Below, piece by piece: positions 52,601 to 61,095 of a stretch of DNA of 64,000 nt. This DNA comes from Streptomyces achromogenes (lineage in GTDB: Bacteria > Actinomycetota > Actinomycetes > Streptomycetales > Streptomycetaceae): assembly GCF_030816715.1 (NCBI RefSeq), contig NZ_JAUSYH010000001.1:1240001-1304000 (forward strand), written 5' to 3'. The position numbers were made by a program, and so were the translations under genes. Each line of letters opens with the position of its first letter. Position 1 is the first letter of the stretch. The notes below the pieces were generated by a model. The model did no database searches. It was not told the DNA's origin and saw only the letters and a program-made list of their open reading frames with translations.

Positions 52601-53453
52601 CGCTGCGGCGGGCCGCAAGGACGTCCTCGCGGAACTGGACGCGGACAGCGTGCGCCCGTCGGTGGAACTTCTGCAGACCGTGCTGCGGCACGCGGGCGGG
52701 CTTGCGGAAGCCCGGCTCGCCGCGCTGCGCCCGCTCGTACGACGGCTCGTCGAGGAGCTGACCCGGGAGCTGGCGACCCGGCTGCGTCCCGCCCTGCACG
52801 GTACGGCCCTGCCGCGGCCGAGCCGACGGCCCGGCGGCGGCCTCGACCTGCCGCGCACCCTGCGCGCCAACCTGACGACGGCGCGGCGCGGCCCGGACGG
52901 CGTCGTGCGGGTCGTCCCCGAGCGGCCGGTGTTCCGCAGCCGGGCGCGGCGGGCTGCGGACTGGCGGCTGATCCTGGTCACGGACGTGTCGGGGTCCATG
53001 GAGGCGTCCACGGTGTGGGCCGCGCTGACGGCGTCGGTGCTGGCCGGCGTGCCGACCCTGTCGACGCACTTCCTGGCGTTCTCCACGGAGGTCATCGATC
53101 TCACGGGCCATGTCGAGGACCCGCTGTCGCTGCTGCTGGAGGTCAGTGTGGGCGGCGGCACGCACATCGCAGCGGGTCTGCGACAGGCCCGCGAGCTCGT
53201 CACGGTGCCCTCCCGGACCCTCGTCGTGGTCGTCAGCGACTTCGAGGAGGGCTATCCGCTCGGCGGGTTGCTCGCCGAGGTGCGGGCGCTCGTCGGGTCG
53301 GGCTGCCATGTGCTGGGCTGCGCGAGTCTCGACGACACGGGCCGGCCGCGCTACTCCACGGGCGTCGCCGGGCAGCTCGTCGCCGCGGGCATGCCCGTCG
53401 CCGCCCTCAGTCCGCTAGAACTCGCCCGCTGGGTAGGGGAGAAGATCGCATGA
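49689..53453 (+). CDS. DUF5682-VWA fusion protein
   Basis: A 1254-residue protein. After a Pro/Ser-rich start, residues 45-400 form a DUF5682-like domain (GPCLIGVRHHAPSLAAAVP, PDVVLVELPAEMQ, RAAVVVGAFHAPAL). A long helical middle follows, then residues 1090-1254 form a von Willebrand A domain with the MIDAS motif DVSGSME (first Asp at residue 1099), VGGGTHIAAGL and VVVSDFEEG. In E. coli these two domains are separate proteins (YehM and YehP). The VWA domain is the expected client of the MoxR ATPase. The GTG has GGAGGG upstream. Confidence 0.88.
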   Translation: MSLHPTADLPDSSSPPDSAGLPDLPGSAGSPGPLGSVSGIGSPGEALAVLTDSAGPCLIGVRHHAPSLAAAVPALLDEARPDVVLVELPAEMQEWLGWLGHEETRAPVALAAAPGDGRGVGPAFYPFADFSPELAAVRWAARRGVPLIACDLPLADRAWGEGRGGAAQGEALGLTGALRAGLTGRPGDDLWDRLVEAAAPGSPPEALRRAALLTGWALRAEASAGGGVPELDLRRERWMRSRIAEATAHGERAAVVVGAFHAPALTAAALADGGGNAEGRAEERRAGAERGDASPSTDGGRVGDTTGRATAWITSLVPYTYALLDERSGYPAGIRDPRWQETVLRAAGDPAALEEALVRAAVRICAELRALGHPSGPADAREISRLASDLARLRGLPSPGRGELVEAVQTVLAQGEPYGRGRAVARAMERVLVGSRTGRPAPDAPRCGLAPAVEAETAALGLPGPQDGAGPARDLRLDPLRSDLDRRRELLLRRLTVCGVPYGEAKEVVGAGGAQALTSRWDVRWTPATAAMLTAAGVRGVTAAQAAEGVLRERLRTEREEGGSTAAQVLRGLEEAAECGLPVLADERLDAIAGVLPQAGTLPELLAGLALSDRLRAGHVPGLGADEGRTARAAAVAELLTSAAVRQVDGLTGSEDPADAHALLELAHRADLSGGVRLTDALARLAAGGSPLMRGAAGAVRVLLGQEDARAFGDRVASWVDGAVDPDSRAALTARLSGLLTAAGPLLEAAEPALTPLLDRVAALPDREFLDRLPALRGGFETLSPAARDRLLASVEERLGVRHVGDTEGVDPVALSIWAGADLAARDALRTLGLLPAARGVDARTSPIAEAASAPAAVAVAPDAVAAETGPHPAGGDEDTSPGEDRRLAADDRWRLVLGRRADRLPASARSLATALDELYGSGRGEGSRGDLTGPGAGGGREAPYPGAREWSQELAALFGPGIREEVLAAAAAAGRKDVLAELDADSVRPSVELLQTVLRHAGGLAEARLAALRPLVRRLVEELTRELATRLRPALHGTALPRPSRRPGGGLDLPRTLRANLTTARRGPDGVVRVVPERPVFRSRARRAADWRLILVTDVSGSMEASTVWAALTASVLAGVPTLSTHFLAFSTEVIDLTGHVEDPLSLLLEVSVGGGTHIAAGLRQARELVTVPSRTLVVVVSDFEEGYPLGGLLAEVRALVGSGCHVLGCASLDDTGRPRYSTGVAGQLVAAGMPVAALSPLELARWVGEKIA

Positions 53454-55300
53454 GCCCGGACCTGTTGCCTCCGGTCGCCCCGTCCGTCACCGCCGACCTG
53501 GTCGAGGCGCTGTCGCCGAGGCTGCGGGGGCGTCTGGACGCCGGCATCGCCAAACTGGCGGCCCGGCCGCTCGTCCGCGACGGGGACACCGTGCGGATCG
53601 CCGTCGACGACGACACCGACCTCGAACTGCACGCCCCGGGCGGCGTGGTGACCAGCGCGGACGCGATCCGCTGCGGATGTCTGCTGGCGCCCGGCTGTCT
53701 GCACCGCGCGGCGGCGGCCTCCGCCGCGCCGGTGGCGCAGGACGCCCCGACGGCCGCGACGCCGGCCCCGGCCGGGCAGGAGTCCGAGCCGGCACGGGAG
53801 GGCGGGCCCGGACGAGGGCGGTCACCGCGGCCGGGCTCCTCGGCAGGGACCACCGCTCCCGACGCGTCCTTTGCTCCCGATGCGCCCGCCGTCAGCGAAG
53901 CGCCCGCCGCCGATCTCCCCTCTCCCGCTCAACTCGCCGCCGCACAAGCCGTGTTCGACGCCGCGTCCGACGTACTCGACGCCGGGACGGACGGGTCCGG
54001 CGCGGTGCTCCAGGCGGCGCTGCTGCGTGCCGCGCACACCGCGCGACTCGCGGGACTGCCCCGGGCCGCAGCGGCGGCGGTCTCCGTGGTCACCGGGGTG
54101 CGCGCGGCCCGATGCGCCGACCCGGCCTACCGGCTGCCCGAACTCGCCGACGCGCTGAGGGACGTCCTCGCCGTGGCGCACCGTCTGCCGTCCGCGAGCG
54201 GCCCGGTGCTGGCCGAACTGCGGGGAACGGTACGGCAGCCGTACACCCCCGACGGTTCGCTGCGCCTGTACGGGGTCTTCTCCGAACCCGTCCTGACGGC
54301 GACCGGTCACGCGGGCGCGGTCACCTGGACCGCCGACGCCGCAGGGCGCCTGTACACGGTCTCCGACGTGGCTCCCGGCGGGCCCGGCCGGGCGACCGGC
54401 GCCGCCGACCGGACCGTGCGGATCGGCGACACCGCTCTGACCCACCGTGAGCTGGCGCGCGCCGGCCTCGCGGTGTCCGGCGCGACCGTCTCCCCGGCCG
54501 GCCGGCTCGGCGCGGGGGCCCGGGTGCGGGCGGTGCGCGCCTCGGGCGCCGACTGGAGCGCGGAGCCGCTCGACCGGCTGTGGAGGGTCCCCGTCGCCGA
54601 GCAGGTCGCCGGCGCCCTGGCCGGTGGTCGTGACCTGCTGTTCCTCACCGTGACCCTCGCGGGGCCGGTCCGGGAGGCGACGGGCGACTGCCTGCTGGCC
54701 GACTGCGAGGGGCGTGCCCTGCGGCTCGTCGCGGCGCACGACCACCCGGCCCTGCCCTGCCGCGACAACCTCCGGCTGCTGGCCGCCGCCCGCGGCAGCC
54801 GCCTGCGGATCGTCGCCCGGCTCACCCAGGGGCCGCTTCCCCGCGCGCTGCTGCTCGCCGCCGAACACCCGAGCAGGTCGGACGCCCGGGTCGACCTGGG
54901 CCTGGACCGTCTGCGCCACGCCGACCTGCCCACCGGGACGGCCGTCCCCGCACCCGCCGTCGCACCCGTGGCCGACGAGGCCCCGTTGCATCTGCTGCGC
55001 CGGCGCGTGCACCAGACCGTGTCCGGGGGCCGCCGGGTGCTGGCGTTCCCCGGCGGCGGGACGGGGGACGGGCCGCGGCTGCGTCGTGCGGGCCTCGGTA
55101 CCGCGGGCGACCTCCTGGACGAACTCGGGGCCGCCGCCGCGGACCGCTCCCGCGACGCCTTCGGCCGGCTGCTCCCCGCCGACACGGGCCGCTTCGCCCG
55201 CGCGTGGCTGGCCTCGGCCCTCTACACGGGCGAGGTCGAACGGGCACTGTGCGCGGCGGCATGGGGTACCGGCAGGGAGGTGACCACCCCGGCGTTTTAG
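53450..55300 (+). CDS. SWIM zinc-finger protein (YehQ-like)
   Basis: A 616-residue protein. The SWIM motif CxCx5CxH is at residues 75-85 (CGCLLAPGCLH), preceded by the typical VRIAVDDDTDLELH strand. SWIM domains bind DNA or proteins. A Pro/Ala-rich linker (90-150) leads to a long C-terminal domain without known catalytic motifs. It is the last gene of the operon and overlaps the VWA gene by 4 bp (ATGA). The equivalent E. coli protein is YehQ. A 17-bp palindrome overlaps its stop codon. Confidence 0.82.
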   Translation: MSPDLLPPVAPSVTADLVEALSPRLRGRLDAGIAKLAARPLVRDGDTVRIAVDDDTDLELHAPGGVVTSADAIRCGCLLAPGCLHRAAAASAAPVAQDAPTAATPAPAGQESEPAREGGPGRGRSPRPGSSAGTTAPDASFAPDAPAVSEAPAADLPSPAQLAAAQAVFDAASDVLDAGTDGSGAVLQAALLRAAHTARLAGLPRAAAAAVSVVTGVRAARCADPAYRLPELADALRDVLAVAHRLPSASGPVLAELRGTVRQPYTPDGSLRLYGVFSEPVLTATGHAGAVTWTADAAGRLYTVSDVAPGGPGRATGAADRTVRIGDTALTHRELARAGLAVSGATVSPAGRLGAGARVRAVRASGADWSAEPLDRLWRVPVAEQVAGALAGGRDLLFLTVTLAGPVREATGDCLLADCEGRALRLVAAHDHPALPCRDNLRLLAAARGSRLRIVARLTQGPLPRALLLAAEHPSRSDARVDLGLDRLRHADLPTGTAVPAPAVAPVADEAPLHLLRRRVHQTVSGGRRVLAFPGGGTGDGPRLRRAGLGTAGDLLDELGAAAADRSRDAFGRLLPADTGRFARAWLASALYTGEVERALCAAAWGTGREVTTPAF

Positions 55301-55315
55301 GTCAGGATCTGACCT
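55299..55315. promoter_or_regulatory. 17-bp palindrome AGGTCAG-GAT-CTGACCT
   Basis: Perfect 7-nt arms flank GAT. It overlaps the SWIM stop codon and lies 57 bp before the DinB-like gene, where an operator would be expected. It is too short to be a convincing terminator. Confidence 0.55.
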
Positions 55316-55371
55316 CAATCGCTCCTAGTGTGGTCCTCGACCGCGGAACAGGATCGACCGAGGACAGAACT

Positions 55372-55911
55372 ATGAGCGACTCCCCCACCCTCACCCCGTC
55401 CCTCACCGGCGAGCGCGCCGACCTGCTGGCAGCGCTGACCAAGGCCCGGCACTTCCTGCGCTTCACCACACGTGACCTCACCGACGAGCAGGTCGGACAG
55501 CGGACCACGGTGAGCGAGCTGTGTCTCGGGGGCCTGATCAAACACGTCACCTCCGTCGAGCGGAACTGGGTCGGCTTCATCCTCGAAGGCCCGTCGGCGA
55601 TGCCCGACTTCACCAAGATGACCAAGGACGACTGGGCCGCGCGAGCCGCCGAGTTCCGGATGCTGCCGGGCGAGACGCTGACCGGCGTGCTGAAGGAGTA
55701 CGCCGAGGCGGCCTACCGCACGGACGAACTGCTCGCCACGCTGCCCGACCTGGACGCGGAGCAGCCGCTGCCGCCGGCCCCCTGGTTCGAGCCGGGCGCA
55801 CGGCAGACGGCCCGTCGGGTCCTGCTGCACATCGTCGCCGAGACCGCCCAGCACGCCGGGCACGCGGACATCATCCGCGAGGCCATCGACGGGGCGAAGA
55901 GCATGGGCTGA
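55372..55911 (+). CDS. DinB family (DUF664) protein
   Basis: A 179-residue four-helix bundle protein of the DinB/YfiT superfamily. Helix-borne metal-ligand histidines fit the pattern: H near GGLIKHVTSVERNW and the C-terminal HIVAETAQHAGHADIIREA. Streptomyces members may be metal-dependent thiol (mycothiol) transferases or of unknown function. The ATG at 55372 has GAGGA 9 nt upstream. A palindrome upstream suggests its own regulator. It lies after the MoxR operon but is separated by 71 bp and probably not part of it. Confidence 0.85.
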   Translation: MSDSPTLTPSLTGERADLLAALTKARHFLRFTTRDLTDEQVGQRTTVSELCLGGLIKHVTSVERNWVGFILEGPSAMPDFTKMTKDDWAARAAEFRMLPGETLTGVLKEYAEAAYRTDELLATLPDLDAEQPLPPAPWFEPGARQTARRVLLHIVAETAQHAGHADIIREAIDGAKSMG

Positions 55912-56027
55912 GGCCGGCCGGTCTCGTCGGCGTGCGCCCGCCGGGTCGAAGGGCGGGACGGCTCCTCGCCGGGCGGGACGGCTGAGGCGCCGCCCCCGCG
56001 CGGCGGTCCCCGCCACCCGCCGCCGGC

Positions 56028-57446
56028 TCAGCGGCCCACGCCGATGAGGCCCGTCAGGTAGCGCCAGAGCGAGGAACGCTGCCGGATCGCCGGGTCCGCA
56101 GGCGTCGGGTCCGCCGCCGTCTGCTCGCCCGGTTCCGTTTCCGCAACCGGGCTCGACTGCGGCCCGGGCGTCGCGGCGAGTTCGTACCGCACCGGCAGCG
56201 AGCGAAGTCCCCGCATGAACGGGGAGGAACGCCACGGCAGTTGGTCGACGGGCAGGGCGAGCTCCAGGTGGGAGAACCGCTCGAACAGCCGGCCCACGCC
56301 GACCGCCGCGACCGTCGAGGCGAGTTCGCGCGCCGGGCACTGGCGGCGGCCCGCGCCCCAGGCGAGATGCGCCCGCGTGCTGACCGTGGTGCCGGACTCC
56401 ACCTGACCGGCGAACAGCGGGTCGGCGTGCGCCGCCGCGGAGGAGACCCACACCGGGTCGCCCGCCCGGATGACGTGGTTGCCCAGCGGAGTGTCCTCAG
56501 CCGCGAACCGCGGCACGAAGTTGACCAGTGGCGGTTTGCGCATGACCACCCGGTTCATGCTCTCCCGGACCATTCCCGCGGACAGGCTGGCCCGCGCGCC
56601 GCCGCCCTCGCCGGAGATGACCTCGACCACGGTGTTGGAGATGAGGATGCCGACGTGGTCGGAGGTCATCCCCAGCAGCATGAACAGCTCACGGGCCAGC
56701 TCGTCCAGCGACAGGTCGGGGTGCGCCGCCAACAGGTACGAGGGGAAGTCCTCCCCCGGCGTCTTCAACTTCACCGCCGCCAGCTCCGCGAGCGCCGCCA
56801 ACAGGCGGTCCAGCGCCGGTTCGGCGTCCGGGCCCGCGTCCAGCACCCGCCACATGTCCATCAGCGCGTCGTCGCCCTGGGACCCGGGGAACCCGAGCAG
56901 GCGGCTCGCGACCATCAGCGGCAGCGGACGGGCGAACTGGGCGGACAGATCCGCCAGGCCCGTGCCGCCGGCCTGGCCCACCAGACCGATCAGCTCGTCG
57001 GCGTAGGCGGTGACGGCCGTCTTCAGGCGCTTGGCCTGGGGGTGCCGCGGGTCCTGGAACGGCTTGAGCGCCGCGTCCCACGCCGTGCGCAGCGCCGGGT
57101 AGCCGGGACCGCCCTGGATCAGCACGTGGTTGACCTCGAGGGACGGTCCGAGCGGCCAGTCGGCCGGCACCCTGCCCTCCGAGCGGGCCCGCCAGTTCTC
57201 CAGCCCCTTCGGCCACGCGGCGTCGTCCTGGAGCACCTCGAGCGACTCGCGGTAGCCGAGGACCAGCCAGGCGGGCACGCCCAGCAGGTCGACCGGCGCG
57301 ACCGGGCCGTGGCGTTGACGCAGCCGCTCGTACACGAGGGAGGGACGCGTCTCGTAGTCCCGGGTCAGAAGCGGTTCGAGAGTCATCGACTCCAACCGCG
57401 CGCCGTCGAGGTCCACGGATCCGCCGCCGTCCACCTGCGATTCCAC
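56028..57446 (-). CDS. Cytochrome P450, atypical (CYP157-like)
   Basis: A 472-residue P450. The heme-cysteine loop is WGAGRRQCPAREL, with Pro where most P450s have Gly. The K-helix EXXR motif is not intact: the region reads RESMNRVVMRKPP, with Ser in place of the Glu. The I-helix reads LLGMTSDHVGI, without the usual AGxDT. Such losses are known in the CYP156/157 families of Streptomyces conservons, but no conservon genes are adjacent here. The GTG at 57446 is used; an ATG at 57386 is possible. It is divergent from the carboxylase gene. Confidence 0.82.
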   Translation of the reverse strand: MESQVDGGGSVDLDGARLESMTLEPLLTRDYETRPSLVYERLRQRHGPVAPVDLLGVPAWLVLGYRESLEVLQDDAAWPKGLENWRARSEGRVPADWPLGPSLEVNHVLIQGGPGYPALRTAWDAALKPFQDPRHPQAKRLKTAVTAYADELIGLVGQAGGTGLADLSAQFARPLPLMVASRLLGFPGSQGDDALMDMWRVLDAGPDAEPALDRLLAALAELAAVKLKTPGEDFPSYLLAAHPDLSLDELARELFMLLGMTSDHVGILISNTVVEVISGEGGGARASLSAGMVRESMNRVVMRKPPLVNFVPRFAAEDTPLGNHVIRAGDPVWVSSAAAHADPLFAGQVESGTTVSTRAHLAWGAGRRQCPARELASTVAAVGVGRLFERFSHLELALPVDQLPWRSSPFMRGLRSLPVRYELAATPGPQSSPVAETEPGEQTAADPTPADPAIRQRSSLWRYLTGLIGVGR

Positions 57447-57734
57447 TGCTCTGCCGCCCCCTTGGCACTCCCCATACCGGCGCGTCGTCATCGGCAGCCG
57501 GAACCGGGGGGACCCTATCCCAGGCTCCCGCCCCGGGGAACGACCGGGGCGCGACCCGAACTCACGAAGGAGGGCGCGGCCGGCGGGCCACGGGAGGGGG
57601 CCGGGCCGGCGATTGCTTGTCACGGCAGGACGAATCCACGCCCGCCGGGACTCATCTCACGCAAACGCAACGGCGATCACTGGGGGCCACAGCGGCATCG
57701 CTGCCATATTCGAGAACCACTTTCGGAGGTGGCT
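57447..57734. other. Divergent promoter region, P450 and carboxylase operon
   Basis: No gene is supported in these 288 bp. The part near the carboxylase gene (57655-57730) is the least G+C rich and ends in GGAGG, the ribosome binding site. No palindrome of note was found. Confidence 0.5.
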
Positions 57735-59303
57735 GTGACGCGAGAGGCGACAACGCCCCAGGCGACCAAGACCGGTTCGGCGGACGGCACCGCCGCACGC
57801 ATCGCGGACCTGGCGCATCGTCAGGAGCAGGCCGCGGTGGCGGTCCCGCCGCGCAGACGCGGGGCGCTCGGCGCGCGGGAGCGGATCGAACGGCTCCTGG
57901 ACCAGGGCTCCTTCACCGAGACCGGCCTGTTCGTCCGGGCCCGGCCGACGGGCGACGGCGCCCGCCGGCCCGACGGCGACGGGGTGGTCACCGGGTACGG
58001 CACGGTCGACGGACGTCCCGTCTGCGTCTTCGCGCAGGACTCCACCGTCTTCGGCGGCAGCATGGGCGAGGCCTTCGGCGAGAAGACGGTTGCCCTGATG
58101 GACCTCGCGCTGAAGACCGGTTGTCCGGTCATCGGACTCAACGACTCCGGCGGCGCCCGCATCCAGGAGGGCGTCGCCTCGCTCGCCCTCTACGCCGAGC
58201 TGGTGCGGCGCAACGTGAAGGCGTCGGGGGTCATCCCGCAGATCTCGGTCGTCCTCGGGCCCTGCGCGGGCGGGGCCGCGTACTCGCCGGCCATCACCGA
58301 CTTCACCGTGATGGTGGACGGTGTCTCGCACATGTTCGTCACCGGGCCCGACGTCATCGAGGCGGTCACCGGCGAGCGCACCACCGCGGAGGAGCTGGGC
58401 GGCGCCCGGGCCAGCAACTCCGTGAACGGCAACGCCCACTTCCTCGCCGCCGACGACGAGGACGCCCTCGACATCGTCCGCGACCTGCTGTCGTACCTGC
58501 CGTCCAACAACCTCGCGCGGCCCCCGGAGTACGCGCCCGCGCCCGCCCCCGGCGGGGCGGGGCTCGACCAGGTGGTGCCCGACCGGACCGGTCAGGCCTA
58601 CGACATGCGCGACATCCTGCGGGCCGTCGTCGACGACGGTGAACTGCTCGAGGTGCAGGAGCTGTTCGCGCCGAACATCGTCTGCGCGCTGGCACGGCTC
58701 GAGGGCGCCAGCGTGGGCGTCGTCGCCAACCAGCCGCTGCACGCGGCCGGCGTCCTCGACATCGACGCCTCCGAGAAGGCCGCCCGGTTCGTGCGGTTCT
58801 GCGACGCCTTCGGCATCCCGCTGGTGACCTTCGCCGACGTCCCCGGCTATCTCTCCGGAGTCCACCAGGAGCGGGCCGGCATCATCCGGCGCGGCGCCAA
58901 ACTGCTGTACGCGTACGCCGAGGCGACGGTGCCGAAGGTCACGGTGGTGGTGCGCAAGGCGTACGGCGGCGGGTACGCGGTGATGGGCTCCAAGCACCTG
59001 GGCGCCGATCTCAACCTGGCCTGGCCGACGGCGCGGATCGCCGTCATGGGCGCGGAGGGCGCCGTCGGCGTGCTGCACCGGCGTGAACTGGCGGCCGCCG
59101 ACGACCCCGAGGCGCTGCGGGCCCGTCTCGTCGCCGCGTACGAGTCCGTCCACGGCACCCCGTACCCCGCCGCCGAGCGCGGATACGTCGACGCCGTCAT
59201 CGCCCCCCGGGAAACGCGTGCGCAGCTGTGCCGCGCGCTGCGCGCGCTGCGCGGCAAACGCGCCCCGATGCCGGAGCGCCGGCACGGGAACATCCCGCTC
59301 TGA
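57735..59303 (+). CDS. Acyl-CoA carboxylase beta subunit (carboxyltransferase, AccD/PccB type)
   Basis: A 522-residue carboxyltransferase of biotin-dependent acyl-CoA carboxylases, which transfers CO2 from biotin to acetyl-, propionyl- or long-chain acyl-CoA. Landmarks are GRPVCVFAQDSTVFGGSMG, the oxyanion loops SGGARIQEGV and GPCAGGAAYSPA in the N-domain, and FADVPGYLSGVHQE, RKAYGGGYAVMGSK and GAEGAVGVLHRRE in the C-domain. The GTG has GGAGG 6 nt upstream. The alpha (biotin) subunit must come from elsewhere. Next to FAAL and PKS, it probably supplies the carboxylated extender, as AccD4 does for Pks13. Confidence 0.9.
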   Translation: MTREATTPQATKTGSADGTAARIADLAHRQEQAAVAVPPRRRGALGARERIERLLDQGSFTETGLFVRARPTGDGARRPDGDGVVTGYGTVDGRPVCVFAQDSTVFGGSMGEAFGEKTVALMDLALKTGCPVIGLNDSGGARIQEGVASLALYAELVRRNVKASGVIPQISVVLGPCAGGAAYSPAITDFTVMVDGVSHMFVTGPDVIEAVTGERTTAEELGGARASNSVNGNAHFLAADDEDALDIVRDLLSYLPSNNLARPPEYAPAPAPGGAGLDQVVPDRTGQAYDMRDILRAVVDDGELLEVQELFAPNIVCALARLEGASVGVVANQPLHAAGVLDIDASEKAARFVRFCDAFGIPLVTFADVPGYLSGVHQERAGIIRRGAKLLYAYAEATVPKVTVVVRKAYGGGYAVMGSKHLGADLNLAWPTARIAVMGAEGAVGVLHRRELAAADDPEALRARLVAAYESVHGTPYPAAERGYVDAVIAPRETRAQLCRALRALRGKRAPMPERRHGNIPL

Positions 59304-59349
59304 TCCCCCCGGACCGCCGGCCGAACCGTGACGTGAGGAGCCACGCCCG

Positions 59350-61095
59350 ATGGACAGCCGCCCCCCGCTCATACCCGCGTACCGGACACTGCCCGAGTAC
59401 GTGCGCCACTGGGCCGAGACCACTCCCGACCGCCGGGCGTTCACCTTCGTCGACCATCCCGCCGCGCGCTCGCGCGGCGTGCACCGCACCCTGACCTGGC
59501 AGGGCCTGGACCGGCGGGTGCGCGCGCTCGCGGACCGGCTCGCCGGCCGGGCCGAGCCGGGGTCCCGGGTCGCGCTGCTGTGCCCGCAGGGAACGGACTA
59601 CGTCACCGCCTTCCTCGCCGCGCTGAGCGCGGGGATGGTCGCCGTGCCGCTGTATCCGCCGGGCCTGGCCGGGCACGCGGACCGGCTCACCGGCGTCCTG
59701 GCCGACGCGCGCCCCGAGGTCGTGGTGACCTCGGGCCACGTCCTGGCGGAGGTGGAGGCCTTCTGCGGGCCGTCGCGGGTGTCGGTGATCACCGCGGACC
59801 CGGTGTCCGGCGCCTCTGCCGGGACCGCGCCGCCCGCGGTGCCGGACGCCGGGGCGACCGCCTATCTCCAGTACACCTCCGGCTCCACCCGCGCGCCGGC
59901 GGGGGTGGAGATCACCCACGCCAACGTGGTCGCCAACGCCCGTCAGGCGCTCACCGCCTACGGCGCCGACAGGCATCCGGTGACGTGCGTGGGCTGGCTG
60001 CCGCTCTACCACGACATGGGGCTCGTGCTGAGCGTCGCGGCGCCGGTCGTCGGAGGCCATCTGTCGGTGCTCATGGACCCGGCCGCGTTCCTGCACGAAC
60101 CCGCCCGCTGGCTGCGGCTGCTCGCCGCGCATCCGCGCGCGGTGAGCGCGGCGCCGAACTTCGCCTACGAGTACTGCGCGACCGCCGTCACCGACGCGCA
60201 GAAGGCGGACCTCCGGCTGGACGGCGTCGCCGCGCTGGTCAACGGCAGCGAACCGGTGCGGCCCGGCACCGCCGACCGCTTCCACGCCGCGTTCGCCGCC
60301 CAGGGGCTCGCCGCCGACGTGCACTGCCCGTCGTACGGGCTCGCCGAGGCCACCGTCTTCGTCAGCGCGTCCGCCCCCGGCGAGCCGCTGCGCCGGTTCG
60401 CCCTCGACCGGGACGCCCTCGCCGCCGGAAAGGCCCTGCCCGCCCGGCCGGACGACGCCGACGCCGTGTTGCTGACCGGCTGCGGCGCTCCGGTGGACCA
60501 GCAGGTCCGCATCGTCGATCCCGTCTCCCGCACGGCCCTGTCCGAGGGCGAGGTCGGGGAGATCTGGGTGCGGGGCCCCAACGTGGGGCGGGGCTACTGG
60601 AACAACGAGCCGCAGAGCCGGCGGGTGTTCGGCGCCGAGCTCGCCGGCGTCCCGGGCGGCTGGCTGCGCACCGGCGACCTGGGGACACTGCTGGAAGGGG
60701 AGTTGACGGTCACCGGACGGCTGAAGGACCTCATCGTCGTCGACGGCCGCAACCACTACCCGCAGGACGTGGAGGGCACCGCCCAGGACGCGCATCCGGC
60801 CGTGCGACGCGACCGGCTCGCCGCCTTCGGCGTCCCGGGCGTCCGGCGCGGCGAGGGCGAGCGGGTGGTGCTCGTCGCCGAGCACGCGCGGACCTCGCGC
60901 CTCGACGACATCGACGTGCCGGCGCTGGCGCGGGTTGTGCGGGCGGCCGTCTCCGCCCGGCACGGGCTGCGGCTCGCCGACGTCGTCCTCGTCGCCCCGG
61001 GCGCGGTGCCCCGCACGTCCAGCGGCAAGGTGTCGCGGGCGCTGACCCGCGCCCGCTATCTGGAGGGCGCCTTCGCGGCGCGGAGCGCGGGATGA
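59350..61095 (+). CDS. Fatty acyl-AMP ligase (FadD32-like)
   Basis: A 581-residue adenylate-forming enzyme of the FAAL type, which activates a fatty acid as acyl-AMP and loads it onto an acyl carrier protein rather than CoA. Motifs are LQYTSGSTRAPAGVEITH (P-loop), WLPLYHDMGLVLSVAAPV, VNGSEPVRP, SYGLAEATVF and WLRTGDLGTL, with RLKDLIVVDGRNHYPQDVE at the C-domain hinge; these are characteristic FAAL blocks. The stop overlaps the PKS start (ATGA), whose first domain is an ACP, so the acyl chain is likely handed directly to it. Confidence 0.9.
   Translation: MDSRPPLIPAYRTLPEYVRHWAETTPDRRAFTFVDHPAARSRGVHRTLTWQGLDRRVRALADRLAGRAEPGSRVALLCPQGTDYVTAFLAALSAGMVAVPLYPPGLAGHADRLTGVLADARPEVVVTSGHVLAEVEAFCGPSRVSVITADPVSGASAGTAPPAVPDAGATAYLQYTSGSTRAPAGVEITHANVVANARQALTAYGADRHPVTCVGWLPLYHDMGLVLSVAAPVVGGHLSVLMDPAAFLHEPARWLRLLAAHPRAVSAAPNFAYEYCATAVTDAQKADLRLDGVAALVNGSEPVRPGTADRFHAAFAAQGLAADVHCPSYGLAEATVFVSASAPGEPLRRFALDRDALAAGKALPARPDDADAVLLTGCGAPVDQQVRIVDPVSRTALSEGEVGEIWVRGPNVGRGYWNNEPQSRRVFGAELAGVPGGWLRTGDLGTLLEGELTVTGRLKDLIVVDGRNHYPQDVEGTAQDAHPAVRRDRLAAFGVPGVRRGEGERVVLVAEHARTSRLDDIDVPALARVVRAAVSARHGLRLADVVLVAPGAVPRTSSGKVSRALTRARYLEGAFAARSAG

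Noticed and set aside
50292..53309. A 1005-codon minus-strand open frame opposite the DUF5682-VWA gene
   Set aside because: Same cause: low-complexity Arg/Gly/Gln/His composition and no motif, whereas the plus strand encodes a clear VWA MIDAS.
42600..55300. The MoxR/VWA operon as a methanol dehydrogenase or gas-vesicle system
   Set aside because: No quinoprotein dehydrogenase, Gvp or magnesium chelatase genes are present; the SWIM and DUF5682 partners point to the Yeh-type set instead.
56028..57446. P450 as part of a conservon (cvn) operon
   Set aside because: No sensor kinase-like, roadblock, DUF742 or GTPase genes lie next to it, so only the P450 similarity remains.
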